This document shows positions 1 through 8,728 of a stretch of 64,000 nucleotides of DNA, one piece after another. A program made the translations under genes and the position numbers. The stretch covers positions 6,562 through 70,561 of the forward strand of contig USAK01000006.1 in NCBI GenBank assembly GCA_900552565.1, in the 5' to 3' direction. The DNA is from an uncultured Selenomonas sp. (GTDB lineage Bacteria; Bacillota; Negativicutes; Selenomonadales; Selenomonadaceae). Every line of letters starts with the position of its first letter. Position 1 is the stretch's first letter. The notes beneath the pieces are model-generated. The model was given only the letters and a program-made list of their open reading frames with translations. It was not told the DNA's origin and made no database searches.

Positions 1-1254
1 AGCGGAATTCTCATAGCCGATATGCGGCAGCAGAGCCGTGACAACACCGACGCTCTTGTCGAGCCATTCCTGGCACTGCTCTTTGTTCGGCTCAAGACCG
101 ATGAGGAGCTTATCCACAAACGTATTGACGGCATTCGTCATGTATTTCATCGAGTTGAACATGTTGAAAGCCATGACCGGCTCCATAACGTTGAGCTCGA
201 ACTGACCGTTTTCAACACCAAGCGTAACGGCGAGGTCGTTGCCGATAACCTGGTAGCAAGCCTGGTCAAGGACTTCAGCGATAACCGGATTGACTTTGCC
301 CGGCATGATGGAAGAACCCGGCTGACGTTTCGGCAGCTTGAGTTCGTTGAGGCCGCAACGCGGACCGGAAGCCATGAGACGGAAGTCGTTGGCCATCTTG
401 ATGAGGACCAGAGCCGTCGTCTTCATAGCGCTCGAGATATCGGAGAACCCATCCGTGTTGTTCGTGGCATCGATCATGTTGTCAGCCGTAACGTATTTCT
501 CACCCGTGACTTCGCTGAGCGTCTCAGCAACTTTCTTGATGTAAGCCGGCTCTGCATTGAGACCCGTGCCTACTGCCGTGCCGCCCATGTTGATGACATG
601 GAGACCATCGATGGCATGGTCAATGCGTTTGATGCCGCGGCGTACAGCCGAAGCATACATGCCCATTTCCTGACCAAGCGTGATAGGAACAGCATCCTGC
701 AGGTGCGTACGGCCCATCTTAAGGATGTCCTTGTACTCTTCGGATTTCTTCTCGAGTTCCGTTGCCAGGCGGTCAAGAGCAGCCGTAAGTTTCTTTGCCT
801 TATGGCTCAGGCAGACCTTGATGCTCGTCGGGAACGAGTCATTCGTGGACTGAGCCATGTTAGCGTGATTGTTCGGAGAGATGATGTCATAACGGCCTTT
901 CGGCTGACCAATGATCTCCAGAGCACGGTTGCAGAGGACTTCGTTCATGTTCATGTTGATGGACGTACCAGCACCGCCCTGAATCGGGTCAACTGGGAAC
1001 TGATCAAGCCATTTGCCTTCGATGATTTCATCTGCGGCCTGAATCAGAGCATCACCGATTTTCTTATCGAGACGGCCCGTTGCCATGTTGGCCATAGCAG
1101 CTGCCTTCTTGACACGTGCGATGCACTGTACGAAATCCGGATCGATTACCTGACCCGTGATGTGGAAGTTATCGATGGCACGCATCGTCTGAACACCGTA
1201 ATAAACCTCATCCGGTACTTCGAGTTCACCAATGAAATCATGTTCTTTTCTCAT
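1..1254 (-). CDS. aspA: Aspartate ammonia-lyase (partial, C-terminus off the left edge)
   Basis: Aspartase interconverts L-aspartate with fumarate and ammonium in the cytosol and links amino-acid use to fumarate respiration in anaerobes. The 418 codons present begin MRKEHDFIGELEVPDEVYYG, typical of the fumarase/aspartase superfamily, and carry the family signature GSSIMPGKVNP at about residues 313-323. About 50 C-terminal residues lie outside the window. The ATG at 1254 is set by a GAAAGGAA ribosome site about 10 nt upstream. The gene lies downstream of, and in the same direction as, a DASS dicarboxylate-type transporter, but has its own promoter with GTATAC palindromes, so separate control is likely. 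AspA is preferred over fumarase on overall residue pattern. Confidence 0.95.
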   Translation of the reverse strand, partial: MRKEHDFIGELEVPDEVYYGVQTMRAIDNFHITGQVIDPDFVQCIARVKKAAAMANMATGRLDKKIGDALIQAADEIIEGKWLDQFPVDPIQGGAGTSINMNMNEVLCNRALEIIGQPKGRYDIISPNNHANMAQSTNDSFPTSIKVCLSHKAKKLTAALDRLATELEKKSEEYKDILKMGRTHLQDAVPITLGQEMGMYASAVRRGIKRIDHAIDGLHVINMGGTAVGTGLNAEPAYIKKVAETLSEVTGEKYVTADNMIDATNNTDGFSDISSAMKTTALVLIKMANDFRLMASGPRCGLNELKLPKRQPGSSIMPGKVNPVIAEVLDQACYQVIGNDLAVTLGVENGQFELNVMEPVMAFNMFNSMKYMTNAVNTFVDKLLIGLEPNKEQCQEWLDKSVGVVTALLPHIGYENSA

Positions 1255-1383
1255 GTTTGCCACGTTCCTTTCTTTTTCCGCCTGATCTCTCAGGCGAAGC
1301 CTGAAATGAAATCTTTGCGTTGTAAGCGTTGTTTTTATTTAGCAAGCTCGGTGATTTCTTCATCACTTCGCTTTGTTGGCTGT

Positions 1384-1412
1384 ATTGTATCATGTATACA
1401 AAATACAATCAA
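1384..1412 (-). promoter_or_regulatory. aspA promoter
   Basis: On the minus strand TTGATT (1412-1407) and TACAAT (1389-1384) are separated by exactly 17 nt. The spacer contains the palindrome TGTATACA (1393-1400), so a repressor or activator bound there would act directly on RNA polymerase. Confidence 0.7.
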
Positions 1413-1449
1413 GTACATTTTTTAAAAAATGTCTTTTTGTGTATACACA
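1393..1449. promoter_or_regulatory. Three palindromes upstream of aspA, candidate operators
   Basis: TGTATACA lies at 1393-1400, a perfect 18-bp AT palindrome (ACATTTTTT/AAAAAATGT) at 1415-1432, and the perfect 12-mer TGTGTATACACA at 1438-1449. The GTATAC core recurs in front of the glutamate synthase operon near 50.23-50.27 kb. The binding protein is not identifiable from sequence; GTATAC resembles but does not equal HutC-type GntR operators. Confidence 0.5.
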
Positions 1450-1554
1450 ATTACAGATACTGCTGCTAAACCGATACAATAGATTCTTTCACAAAAAACA
1501 GTGTGGAAAGAGCAGCGCCTGCTGCTCTTTTCCTTCACCGTCATAAACCAAATC

Positions 1555-2959
1555 TTAGAACATACCGATGAGCATCATCCACGGCAGGCCGATGCACATC
1601 CATACAATCAGATGCATGACCGTCAGGACAAAGCCGATCTTCCACCATTCACCCTGCTCCATGTAGCCTGCGCCAAAGAAGATTGGCGTAACGCCGCAGC
1701 CATAGTGCGTCAGGAACGATGCACTGTTGCAGAGGATGGCGAGAATGATTGCCGTCGGGATAATCGGGGCACCGGCAGCAACAAGGATCGTCATGAAGGC
1801 GATGAACATAGCAGCGATATGGGCGCTGTTGCTAGCGAGCAGGTAATGTGCAAAGGTGTAGACAATGCAGAGAACGATGAGCATCGTCATCCAGGACATG
1901 CCCGCGCAGGCTGCAGCCATCGTTGCAGCGAACCATTTCATGAAACCGAACTTCGAAAGATAAGCAGCCATGTTGACGAGAACGCCCATCCATACGAGGA
2001 CATCCCAGGCACCATTCTGTTTCGTAACATCGTTCCAATCAATGCAGTGCGTAATCAGCATGGCCGAGAGGCCGAGCAGTGCGACGATAGCCGAGTCAAT
2101 ATGATGGATACTGCCCGTTGCCCAGAGGAGCAGGCAGCAAACGAAGATGACACAGAGGATTTTTTCTTTGCTGGTCATAGCGCCCATGCTGCTGAGCTCT
2201 TTTTTCGCAAGTGCCAGCGTTTCCGGCGTCTGCGTGAGTTCCGGCTTGATGATTTTATAGAGCAGATACGGCGTCACAATCGTGAGCAGCAGGCCCGGAA
2301 TGATGCTGACCATGAACCAGGAACCCCAGCTCAGCGACTGGCCAAAGGCCTGTTCCGTCAGGGTGTTGGCGAGAACGTTGTTCGAAGCACCGGTCAGGAA
2401 GATGCAGGCCGAAGTGATAACAGCCGCATAAGCGCTGTACATCAGAAAAGCACCGGTACGCTTGTTCTTGCCGTTCGTTTCACAGCCAAGAGCACGCGTG
2501 ATACTGTTAACAATCGGGTAGATGATGCCGCCGCCACGAGCCGTATTGGACGGAGTGAACGGAGCAATGATGAAGTCGGCTGCACTCATGACATAAGCGA
2601 CGCTCAGCGAGCTCTTGCCGAAACGCGAGAGCAGCAGGAAAGCGATGCGCTTGCCAAGGCCCGTCTTGATGAAGCCCGTTGCAAACATGAAGGCCGATAC
2701 GATCAGCCAGATCGTGCCGTTCGAGAAGCCTTCCAGTGCCTGACCGGCTTTCATGATGCCGAGCACTGGTAAGAGTGCGCAGGCAATCAGTGCAACTGCA
2801 CCAAGCGGCAGCGGCTGCAGGATAAAACCGGCAATCGTTGCTACGAATACGGCGAGCAGGCCCCACACCAGCCGGTGCCGGAATGAACCAGATGACTGCG
2901 CCGATGGCCACACATATGAGGCCGCGGAGCAGCTTGCCACTACTAGTTTCCTTTGACAT
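1555..2959 (-). CDS. DASS-family anion/dicarboxylate:Na+ symporter, frameshifted near the N-terminus
   Basis: A 461-codon open frame encodes a hydrophobic protein of the divalent anion:Na+ symporter family (CitT/YbhI-like, SLC13-related), with about 12 membrane segments and the SNT-type loop SNTARGGGIIYPI. It probably moves C4-dicarboxylates such as fumarate, malate or succinate. The natural start is ATG 2959 behind a strong GGAGGG (2966-2971). It encodes MSKETSSGKLLRGLICVAIG and the first membrane helix, ending IPAPAGV, and then shifts frame near 2860-2872 relative to WGLLAVFVATIAGF. About five usual residues are also missing there, so a small deletion not divisible by three is likely. A GTG at 2940 with AAAGGA upstream could start the downstream frame but would lose helix 1. 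Neighbours (aspA and a two-component system) support a dicarboxylate role. Confidence 0.8.
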
Positions 2960-2971
2960 ATGATTCCCTCC

Positions 2972-2991
2972 TAAGTCATTAGCTTGACTTA
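2972..2991. repeat. Inverted repeat in the transporter leader
   Basis: TAAGTCA-6-TGACTTA is a perfect 7-bp inverted repeat just upstream of the transporter ribosome site. It is a candidate operator, perhaps for the adjacent response regulator (inference). Confidence 0.4.
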
Positions 2992-3003
2992 TCTTTTTAT
3001 TAC

Positions 3004-3018
3004 TGTATTTAATATACA
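3004..3018. repeat. TGTAT-N5-ATACA inverted repeat
   Basis: A perfect 5-bp inverted repeat lies at the presumed promoter of the transporter gene, next to TATATT on the minus strand. It is a possible regulator site; the partner is unknown. Confidence 0.35.
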
Positions 3019-3197
3019 TGGCCGACTAGGAAAAACGACAAAATCCTACACAGTCGAGGGAATAGTTTTTTTTTACTGACAACTTGTAACATATCTCACG
3101 ACAGTATGATATAATGATATTATTGTTTCCGATGCCTTTGATTTATTATTTCCATAAGCTGCACAAAAATATCAGATTGCCAGATAAAATAAGCATA

Positions 3198-3235
3198 TGA
3201 TACACTATACAATATACAAGGTCTCTAGTGTATCA
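3198..3235. promoter_or_regulatory. Inverted repeat upstream of the histidine kinase
   Basis: TGATACACTA (3198-3207) and TAGTGTATCA (3226-3235) form a perfect 10-bp inverted repeat. It overlaps TACACT/TATACA sequences that could serve as a -10 box (TTGCCA at 3178-3183, 18 nt away). It may be an autoregulatory operator. Confidence 0.5.
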
Positions 3236-3283
3236 ATGATATACACCGAAAGCAGACCGCCATCGTCCGCAAAGGAGAAATTT

Positions 3284-4660
3284 ATGCTCAGTAAACACAG
3301 GGAACTTTTCATCTTTATTTGTATGCTGATCATCGTGCCGCTGGCCGGTGAGCCGCGCATCCATCCCTTTGGCAATGAGTTCAGCAGTTTCCGTGTGAGC
3401 TTCGGTTCGCCAATGTTCCTCTTGTTCCTGCTCTGGCTGCGCAATGTGCCGATGGCTATCTCAGGGCTCAATGTCGGCATTGTCGTCGTCTTGTTCCGCG
3501 CCCTGCTCGACACCTTCAGCGGCGTGCCTTTCTCTGCGGCAGTCTACAATCACATCCCGACGTTTTTCTACTATTTTACTTATGCCATCTGCTTCTCCAC
3601 GCTGAAGCTCAATCACGCCCCCATAACAACACAGGCCATGCGGATTGCCGTCTGGGCCATCTTTGCAGAAGTGCTCGCGAGCATCGCTGAGCTCTACTCC
3701 ATGGATCTCTTCCTCGGCACGCACGCAGCGGTCATTACCTGGGACGTGCTGACGCGCCTTACGGTCATCGCCTTCCTGCGCTGTTTCTTCATCCTGAGTT
3801 TCTTCTTCCTGTCGCAGCTCTATCTGACGGAAATCCACCTGGCTCATGAATCTCACGAAAAAAATCGCCTGACCATGATGATTGCCAGCATCTATGAAGA
3901 AGTTTTTGAACTTGAACGGGCCCTTCATAAAGCTGAAACGGCCACACATGACTGTTACGGCGTCTACGAGGAACTGCGCAGCCTGCATCATCCGGAAAAT
4001 CTGCCGCATATCACGCAGGAAGCCCTGCGTGTTGCCGGCGAAGTCCATGACATCAAAAAGGATAATCAGCGCATCTATGCCGCACTCAGTGAGCTGACAA
4101 ACCAATCCAATACACACAAACTCAATGATTATCTGACAGCACAGGAAATCTGCCACCTGATTGTCAGCACGCAGAAAAAATATGCGCGGCGGCTCGACAA
4201 GAACGTGGTCTTCTCCACTGCCCTTTCCGGCAATCTGCCAGAGCTCCACGCCTATACCATCCTGTCCATCCTCAACAACCTCACGGCCAATGCCATCGAG
4301 GCCATCCATCAGAAAGGACAGATTGATATCACGATGAAGCGCATCGGGCCGGAACTGCATCTTGAGGTGACCAACACGGGCAGTTCCATTCCCTTAAGGC
4401 GCCTGTCTCAGATTTTCCGACCGGGCTATACCACAAAATACGACAGCGACGGCCGTACCTCAAGCGGTGTCGGCCTTACCTATATCAAGGCACTCGCCGA
4501 ATACCTCGGCGGCAGTATCACAGCAACCTCCGATGGCAAAGACCAGGTTTCTTTTCATCTCCATCTGCCCCTGAACCGCATCACTACTGCAAATCCAGGG
4601 AAAATTTCTCCTGTCCCATCCCCTTCGCCTGAATTCTCAAAGAAAGGACCACAATCATGA
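3284..4660 (+). CDS. Membrane sensor histidine kinase (GlnK/YcbA-like)
   Basis: A 458-residue sensor kinase with about six hydrophobic segments in residues 1-190 and no large extracytoplasmic loop. The phosphoacceptor region VHDIKKDNQRI puts His near residue 255. The HATPase domain has an N box (NNLTANAIEAI) and a G box (SGVGLTYIKAL). The H-box form resembles Bacillus GlnK/YcbA kinases. The start at ATG 3284 is chosen because AAAGGAG lies 7 nt upstream; an in-frame ATG at 3197 lacks a site. The stop overlaps the response-regulator start (ATGA). Location beside aspA and a DASS transporter suggests it senses a dicarboxylate or amino acid; this is inference. Confidence 0.88.
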   Translation: MLSKHRELFIFICMLIIVPLAGEPRIHPFGNEFSSFRVSFGSPMFLLFLLWLRNVPMAISGLNVGIVVVLFRALLDTFSGVPFSAAVYNHIPTFFYYFTYAICFSTLKLNHAPITTQAMRIAVWAIFAEVLASIAELYSMDLFLGTHAAVITWDVLTRLTVIAFLRCFFILSFFFLSQLYLTEIHLAHESHEKNRLTMMIASIYEEVFELERALHKAETATHDCYGVYEELRSLHHPENLPHITQEALRVAGEVHDIKKDNQRIYAALSELTNQSNTHKLNDYLTAQEICHLIVSTQKKYARRLDKNVVFSTALSGNLPELHAYTILSILNNLTANAIEAIHQKGQIDITMKRIGPELHLEVTNTGSSIPLRRLSQIFRPGYTTKYDSDGRTSSGVGLTYIKALAEYLGGSITATSDGKDQVSFHLHLPLNRITTANPGKISPVPSPSPEFSKKGPQS

Positions 4661-5535
4661 ACATCATGCTCATCGATGATGATGAAGCCATCCGCGATAT
4701 GCTGCAGGATATCATTGAAGATTATGAACTAGGCACGGTCGTTGCCTCCCTGCCGAGTGCGGCCAAGCTCACGACAGCCGAGCTCACAGCCCGTCACATC
4801 GATCTCCTGATCATCGATATGCTCATGCCAGACTGCGATGGTATCGCCTCCGTCCGCAAATTCCAGGATTTTACGGGCAAAATCATCATGCTGTCGCAGG
4901 TCAGCAGCAAAGACCTCATCGGCAAGGCCTATGAAAACGGCGTCTATGCCTATATCACCAAACCGTTGAACCGCAATGAAATCATCAGTGTCCTGCGCTC
5001 GACCAGCGAACATATCCGCCTGGAAAAATTCGCCCATACCCTGCAGAGCACCCTGCAGACTACTCTGAATCCTGCCGTCGGCCTGCCGGTGCAGAAAAAA
5101 ATCACCCCGAGGGAAAAAGCAGAAGTACTGCTGAAAGAACTCGGTGTCGCCGGTACGACGGGTTACGACGATATCCTTGAAATCATCTCCTATCTGCAGG
5201 CCCACAATAAGACCAACTCGATTCCTTCACTCAAGACCATCTTTACAGCCATCGCCAAGGAACACGCGGCAGAGAATATCCAGAAAGAGGCCAAGACCAT
5301 TGAGCAGCGCCTACGGCGCGCCGTCTTTCAGGCCATGGTCAGCACGGCTTCCATGGGTGTCGTCGATTACACAAATCCCAAATTTGAAGAATCTGCTCCT
5401 TTCTATTTTGATTACGCCGAAGTCTGCAGCCTCATGCGTACGATTCAGCAGGATGAGAAACCTCAGATTTCCAAGACGCATATCAATACGAAGAAATTCA
5501 TCCAGGCACTCTATACGGCCTCGCTCGAGCCCTGA
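4657..5535 (+). CDS. Response regulator with YcbB-type output domain (GlnL-like)
   Basis: A 292-residue protein with an N-terminal receiver: acidic pocket DDDEA, phosphoacceptor Asp54 in LLIIDMLMPDCDG, and Lys in the ITKP motif. A C-terminal helical region matches the YcbB family known from Bacillus GlnL, which binds DNA and controls glutamine genes. It is translationally coupled to the kinase by a 4-nt overlap. Candidate targets are its own promoter, the transporter and aspA, all of which carry inverted repeats. The regulated metabolite cannot be read from sequence. Confidence 0.88.
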   Translation: MNIMLIDDDEAIRDMLQDIIEDYELGTVVASLPSAAKLTTAELTARHIDLLIIDMLMPDCDGIASVRKFQDFTGKIIMLSQVSSKDLIGKAYENGVYAYITKPLNRNEIISVLRSTSEHIRLEKFAHTLQSTLQTTLNPAVGLPVQKKITPREKAEVLLKELGVAGTTGYDDILEIISYLQAHNKTNSIPSLKTIFTAIAKEHAAENIQKEAKTIEQRLRRAVFQAMVSTASMGVVDYTNPKFEESAPFYFDYAEVCSLMRTIQQDEKPQISKTHINTKKFIQALYTASLEP

Positions 5536-5536
5536 T

Positions 5537-5608
5537 TTATCCACAATTTTATCCACAAAACAGCAATGAGCTGTGCATAACTCCAGAAAATCTGCGAAGT
5601 TATGCACA
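5537..5608. other. DnaA-box cluster 1
   Basis: Four exact matches to TTATNCACA lie within 72 bp: TTATCCACA at 5537-5545 and 5549-5557 (same strand, 12 nt apart), TTATGCACA on the minus strand at 5580-5572, and TTATGCACA at 5600-5608. They sit between two convergent genes. Confidence 0.6.
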
Positions 5609-5616
5609 GCTCATTG
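5564..5616. terminator. Large hairpin between convergent genes
   Basis: A perfect 19-bp inverted repeat (5564-5582 with 5598-5616, 15-nt loop) embeds two DnaA boxes. It could end transcription from both sides, although the following T-run is poor. The perfection of the arms suggests selection on the DNA or RNA structure. Confidence 0.5.
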
Positions 5617-5680
5617 TTCTTTGTTCATGTTTTTAGGGAAATATTCCGTCTAACCAGCCGGAGTATCTGCTTCAGCTGCC

Positions 5681-6550
5681 TCAGCCTTTGGCAGATACTT
5701 CATTATATACATCTTTCAGCAGGGTTTCTTTGCGTAAGGAAAGGCATTCGCAGTGACGGTCATCAGCATCGACCTCACGAATCGTTTCCAAGATGATTTC
5801 GCCAATCATCGGCGCATCATCATAGAAAATATCGGCCATATCCTTGTGCGACCATTTTTCGCGGATGCCCTCGCCGTAATTGACCGTGAAGTAAAGACCC
5901 GCATAGCAGGCGCCGATTTCGCGTGCCAGATAAACTTCCGGCGCAATGCTCTGGCCGACGATATCGGCATGGCCATTCATCATCGCGACCTCGGCAGGGC
6001 TCTCAAAATGACGTCCGTCCGTCACGGCATAGGTGCCGCGCGTAAAAACACGGCCGTCAAAACGCTTCTTCGTCGCGCGAATCAATGCTTCGCGCATCTC
6101 CGGACACAGGGCCTGACGCATGATTAAAAGATAACGGCCATCGAGCATGACATCCTTGCGGACGGAAAGGTCGAGGTAATCATCGGGAATGATGAAATCG
6201 CGCAGGTCGAGCAGCTTGTTGACCGTACCGACGCCGCCCTCGGAGATGATGCGCTTGACACCGGCTTCGCGGAACGTCCAGAATACCTGGCGCGAGGCAT
6301 CGGCGCGCGTCACGCCGGAACGCCAGCCGTGCATGCGCACGGTCAGCACGCGTTTTTCACCGACACGGAACAGGCGGAACGCCGGACTTCTGCCATATGG
6401 CGTCTCAAAATAAAGATTGTCCTCAAGAATCTCGACATCCTCATCGGGCAGATTCGCCGGGAAATTGCTCGAAAGCGTCCCCGAACCGCCAACAACAGCA
6501 TAATCTGCCTGAGGAATATTCTGCTCTTCCTGTTTTTCTGCACTTGCCAT
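5681..6550 (-). CDS. MTA-phosphorylase-like nucleoside phosphorylase of the futalosine operon
   Basis: A 289-residue protein of the purine nucleoside phosphorylase family closest to 5'-methylthioadenosine phosphorylase: VVGGSGTL phosphate site near the N-terminus, later GVGTVNKLLD and MMNGHADIVGQSIAPEVYLA. The ATG at 6550 follows AGGAG, 24 nt after mqnC ends. Membership of an operon with mqnC and mqnE-type genes suggests it removes adenine or hypoxanthine from (amino)futalosine in place of the MqnB hydrolase. A plain methionine-salvage role remains possible because no other mtn genes are present to decide. Confidence 0.75.
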   Translation of the reverse strand: MASAEKQEEQNIPQADYAVVGGSGTLSSNFPANLPDEDVEILEDNLYFETPYGRSPAFRLFRVGEKRVLTVRMHGWRSGVTRADASRQVFWTFREAGVKRIISEGGVGTVNKLLDLRDFIIPDDYLDLSVRKDVMLDGRYLLIMRQALCPEMREALIRATKKRFDGRVFTRGTYAVTDGRHFESPAEVAMMNGHADIVGQSIAPEVYLAREIGACYAGLYFTVNYGEGIREKWSHKDMADIFYDDAPMIGEIILETIREVDADDRHCECLSLRKETLLKDVYNEVSAKG

Positions 6551-6573
6551 GAAATTTCTCCTCTCTGCGTCCC

Positions 6574-7605
6574 TCAAAAATGACGGATAATGCGGTATTC
6601 CGTATCGCGCTGCGCCGCTTCACGGCCAGCTCCCTTGATGAGGCCGACCATTTTCTTCGTCGACATGTCGTAAAGTGTGCCTGCCGCCCGCACGACGTTT
6701 TCCTCGAGCATGATGCTGCCCGCGTCATCGGCGCCAAAGCCGAGCGTCAATTGGCCGATGCGTTCGCCCTGCGTGACCCACGACCCCTGGATATGCGCGA
6801 TATTATCCATATAGAGGCGCGAAAGCGCCAGTGTCCGCATGTAATCCCAGCTCGACGTCTTCTCACCGCCGAGCTGCGTATGGTTCGGCTGGAACGTCCA
6901 CGTGATGAAAGCGCGGAAGCCTCCGGTCTTGTCCTGCAGGCGGCGGATTTTTTCCATATGTTCAATGCGCTGAGCCATCGTCTCGCCAAAGCCGATGACC
7001 ATCGTCGCCGTGCTCTCCATGCCGATGGAATGCGCGCATTCCATAACGTGCAGCCAGTCGTCCGTCATGATTTTCTTTGGGCTGACTTTTTTGCGCACCT
7101 CGTCGACGAGAATTTCCGCGCCGCCGCCCGGCAGGCTGTCAAGACCGGCTGCCTGCAGGCGCTTGAGCGTATCGAGAATCGAAAGACCTGCTTCACGGGC
7201 AAAATGCTGAATTTCCGTCGCCGTAAATGAATGTATAGTAATAGAAGGAAAATGCTTTTTGATAAGGCGCAGCATTTTTTCGTAATACGCAAGGCCGAGC
7301 TCCGGATAGAGTCCGCCCTGAATCATGACCTGCGTGCCGCCGGCTTCAACTGTCTCCCTGACTTTGTCGAGGATTTCCTCATGGGAGAGCAGATAGGCAT
7401 CTTTGCTGCCCTGCCGCCGGAAAAAAGCGCAGAAGCGGCATTCGTTGACGCAGACATTCGTGTAATTGATATTGCGGTCGATGATGAACGTGACCGTATT
7501 GCCAAAACGCTGCTGCCGGATTTTGTCGGCCTCACGCCCTAACGTGATGAGGTCGCCATGGGCTAAGAGCTCCTCGCCCTCTTTTGCTGTCAGACGCATC
7601 TTCAT
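6574..7605 (-). CDS. mqnC: Cyclic dehypoxanthine futalosine synthase (radical SAM)
   Basis: MqnC cyclizes dehypoxanthine futalosine in the futalosine route to menaquinone. The 343 residues carry the radical SAM triad Cys52-X3-Cys56-X2-Cys59 (CVNECRFC) after NINYTNV, plus GLDSLPGGGAEIL and the C-terminal block LTLGFGADDAGSIMLEENVV, which separate it from MqnE. The start overlaps the preceding mqnE-like gene by 4 nt (ATGA), so the genes are translationally coupled. Menaquinone fits an anaerobically respiring cell with fumarate metabolism. Confidence 0.9.
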   Translation of the reverse strand: MKMRLTAKEGEELLAHGDLITLGREADKIRQQRFGNTVTFIIDRNINYTNVCVNECRFCAFFRRQGSKDAYLLSHEEILDKVRETVEAGGTQVMIQGGLYPELGLAYYEKMLRLIKKHFPSITIHSFTATEIQHFAREAGLSILDTLKRLQAAGLDSLPGGGAEILVDEVRKKVSPKKIMTDDWLHVMECAHSIGMESTATMVIGFGETMAQRIEHMEKIRRLQDKTGGFRAFITWTFQPNHTQLGGEKTSSWDYMRTLALSRLYMDNIAHIQGSWVTQGERIGQLTLGFGADDAGSIMLEENVVRAAGTLYDMSTKKMVGLIKGAGREAAQRDTEYRIIRHF

Positions 7606-8711
7606 TCTCCCTCCTTCGCCGCAGATGTCATATGAATCGGCTGATAGAATGTATCGCGCTCGACAGGCTCATACCCGGCTTCGCGGATGATTTTCTCCAG
7701 CTGCGTGCGCGTGATGCCCGTCTTCGTCTTAGCACCGGCCGCATGGATGATTTTTTCTTCGCCAATCGTACCGTCGAGGTCGTCGGCACCAAAGCCCAGT
7801 GCGAGCTGTGCGACAGACATCGTCAGCATAATCCAGAACGCCTTGACATGGTCAATATTGTCGAGAATCAGGCGCGAAAGTGCCATCATCTTCATATCTT
7901 CCCAAGCACCGACGCGCTGCAGATGGTATTCCTCGCCGAGCTTCGTATGGGCCGGATGGAATGGGAACAGCATAAATGCCTGAAAGCCGCCCGTCTCGTC
8001 CTGAATATCGCGAATCGTAAAGAGATGCTGCAGCCGTTCTGCAATCGTCTCGACATGACCGTACATAATGGAAGCATTCGTACGGATGCCAAGCTGATGT
8101 GCCGTCTTCATCGTCTCAATCCACTCCGCCGCCGTCGCTTTTTTCGGGCAGATAATTTTCCGGACGCGGTCCGACAGAATCTCTGCACCGCCGCCCGGCA
8201 GACTGTCGAGACCGGCTTCTTTGAGAATTTCGAGTACCTCGCGGATGCTCTTTCCCGTCATCTTGGCAAAATTGACAATCTCAACCGGCGTAAATGCCTT
8301 GACATCGGCCTTGGGCAGTGCCGATTTTACCTGACGCACGACATCGACATAATACGAAAATGGCTTGTCCGGATGCAGGGCTGAGACGATGTGAATTTCC
8401 GACAGGTCCTCGACCTGCTTCGCTTTTTCAAGAATCTTCGCGATGTCCTCCTGCTCGTAAACAAAACCGCGCGCATCGCCCTGCTCGACCTGAAATGCAC
8501 AGAGCGGGCAGTTCGAGCTGCAGATGTTCGTCAGATTGATATGGCGGTTGACCGTATAGAATACCTTGCAGCCGCTCTTGCGCTCTTTCGCTTTGCGGGC
8601 GCAGTCGGCTAAGAAGAGCAGGTCGTTCTCCTCGTAAAGTGCCAAGGCCTCGTTAAACGTCAGGCGCTCCCCCGCCACGGCTTTGGCTCGTGCCGTTTCG
8701 ATTTCCTTCAT
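7602..8711 (-). CDS. MqnE-like radical SAM protein, second copy
   Basis: A 369-residue radical SAM protein of the MqnE/MqnC/CofH group with Cys64-X3-Cys68-X2-Cys71 (CSSNCPLC), the ALHPDKPF segment, GLDSLPGGGAEIL and GFGADDLDGTIGEEKI. The last block matches aminofutalosine synthase (MqnE). ATG 8711 is preferred because GAGAGG lies 9 nt upstream; ATG 8732 overlaps the previous stop but has no site. It is clearly homologous to the next gene upstream, so this operon has two MqnE-type enzymes. Which of them is the canonical synthase, and what the other does, cannot be told from sequence. Confidence 0.85.
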   Translation of the reverse strand: MKEIETARAKAVAGERLTFNEALALYEENDLLFLADCARKAKERKSGCKVFYTVNRHINLTNICSSNCPLCAFQVEQGDARGFVYEQEDIAKILEKAKQVEDLSEIHIVSALHPDKPFSYYVDVVRQVKSALPKADVKAFTPVEIVNFAKMTGKSIREVLEILKEAGLDSLPGGGAEILSDRVRKIICPKKATAAEWIETMKTAHQLGIRTNASIMYGHVETIAERLQHLFTIRDIQDETGGFQAFMLFPFHPAHTKLGEEYHLQRVGAWEDMKMMALSRLILDNIDHVKAFWIMLTMSVAQLALGFGADDLDGTIGEEKIIHAAGAKTKTGITRTQLEKIIREAGYEPVERDTFYQPIHMTSAAKEGE

Positions 8712-8728
8712 ATAAATATGCCTCTCTG

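Noticed and set aside
5537..5616. Cluster 1 as the main chromosomal origin
   Set aside because: Although rich in DnaA boxes, it lacks an extended AT-rich unwinding region and dnaA/dnaN neighbours, so only a secondary DnaA-binding role is proposed.
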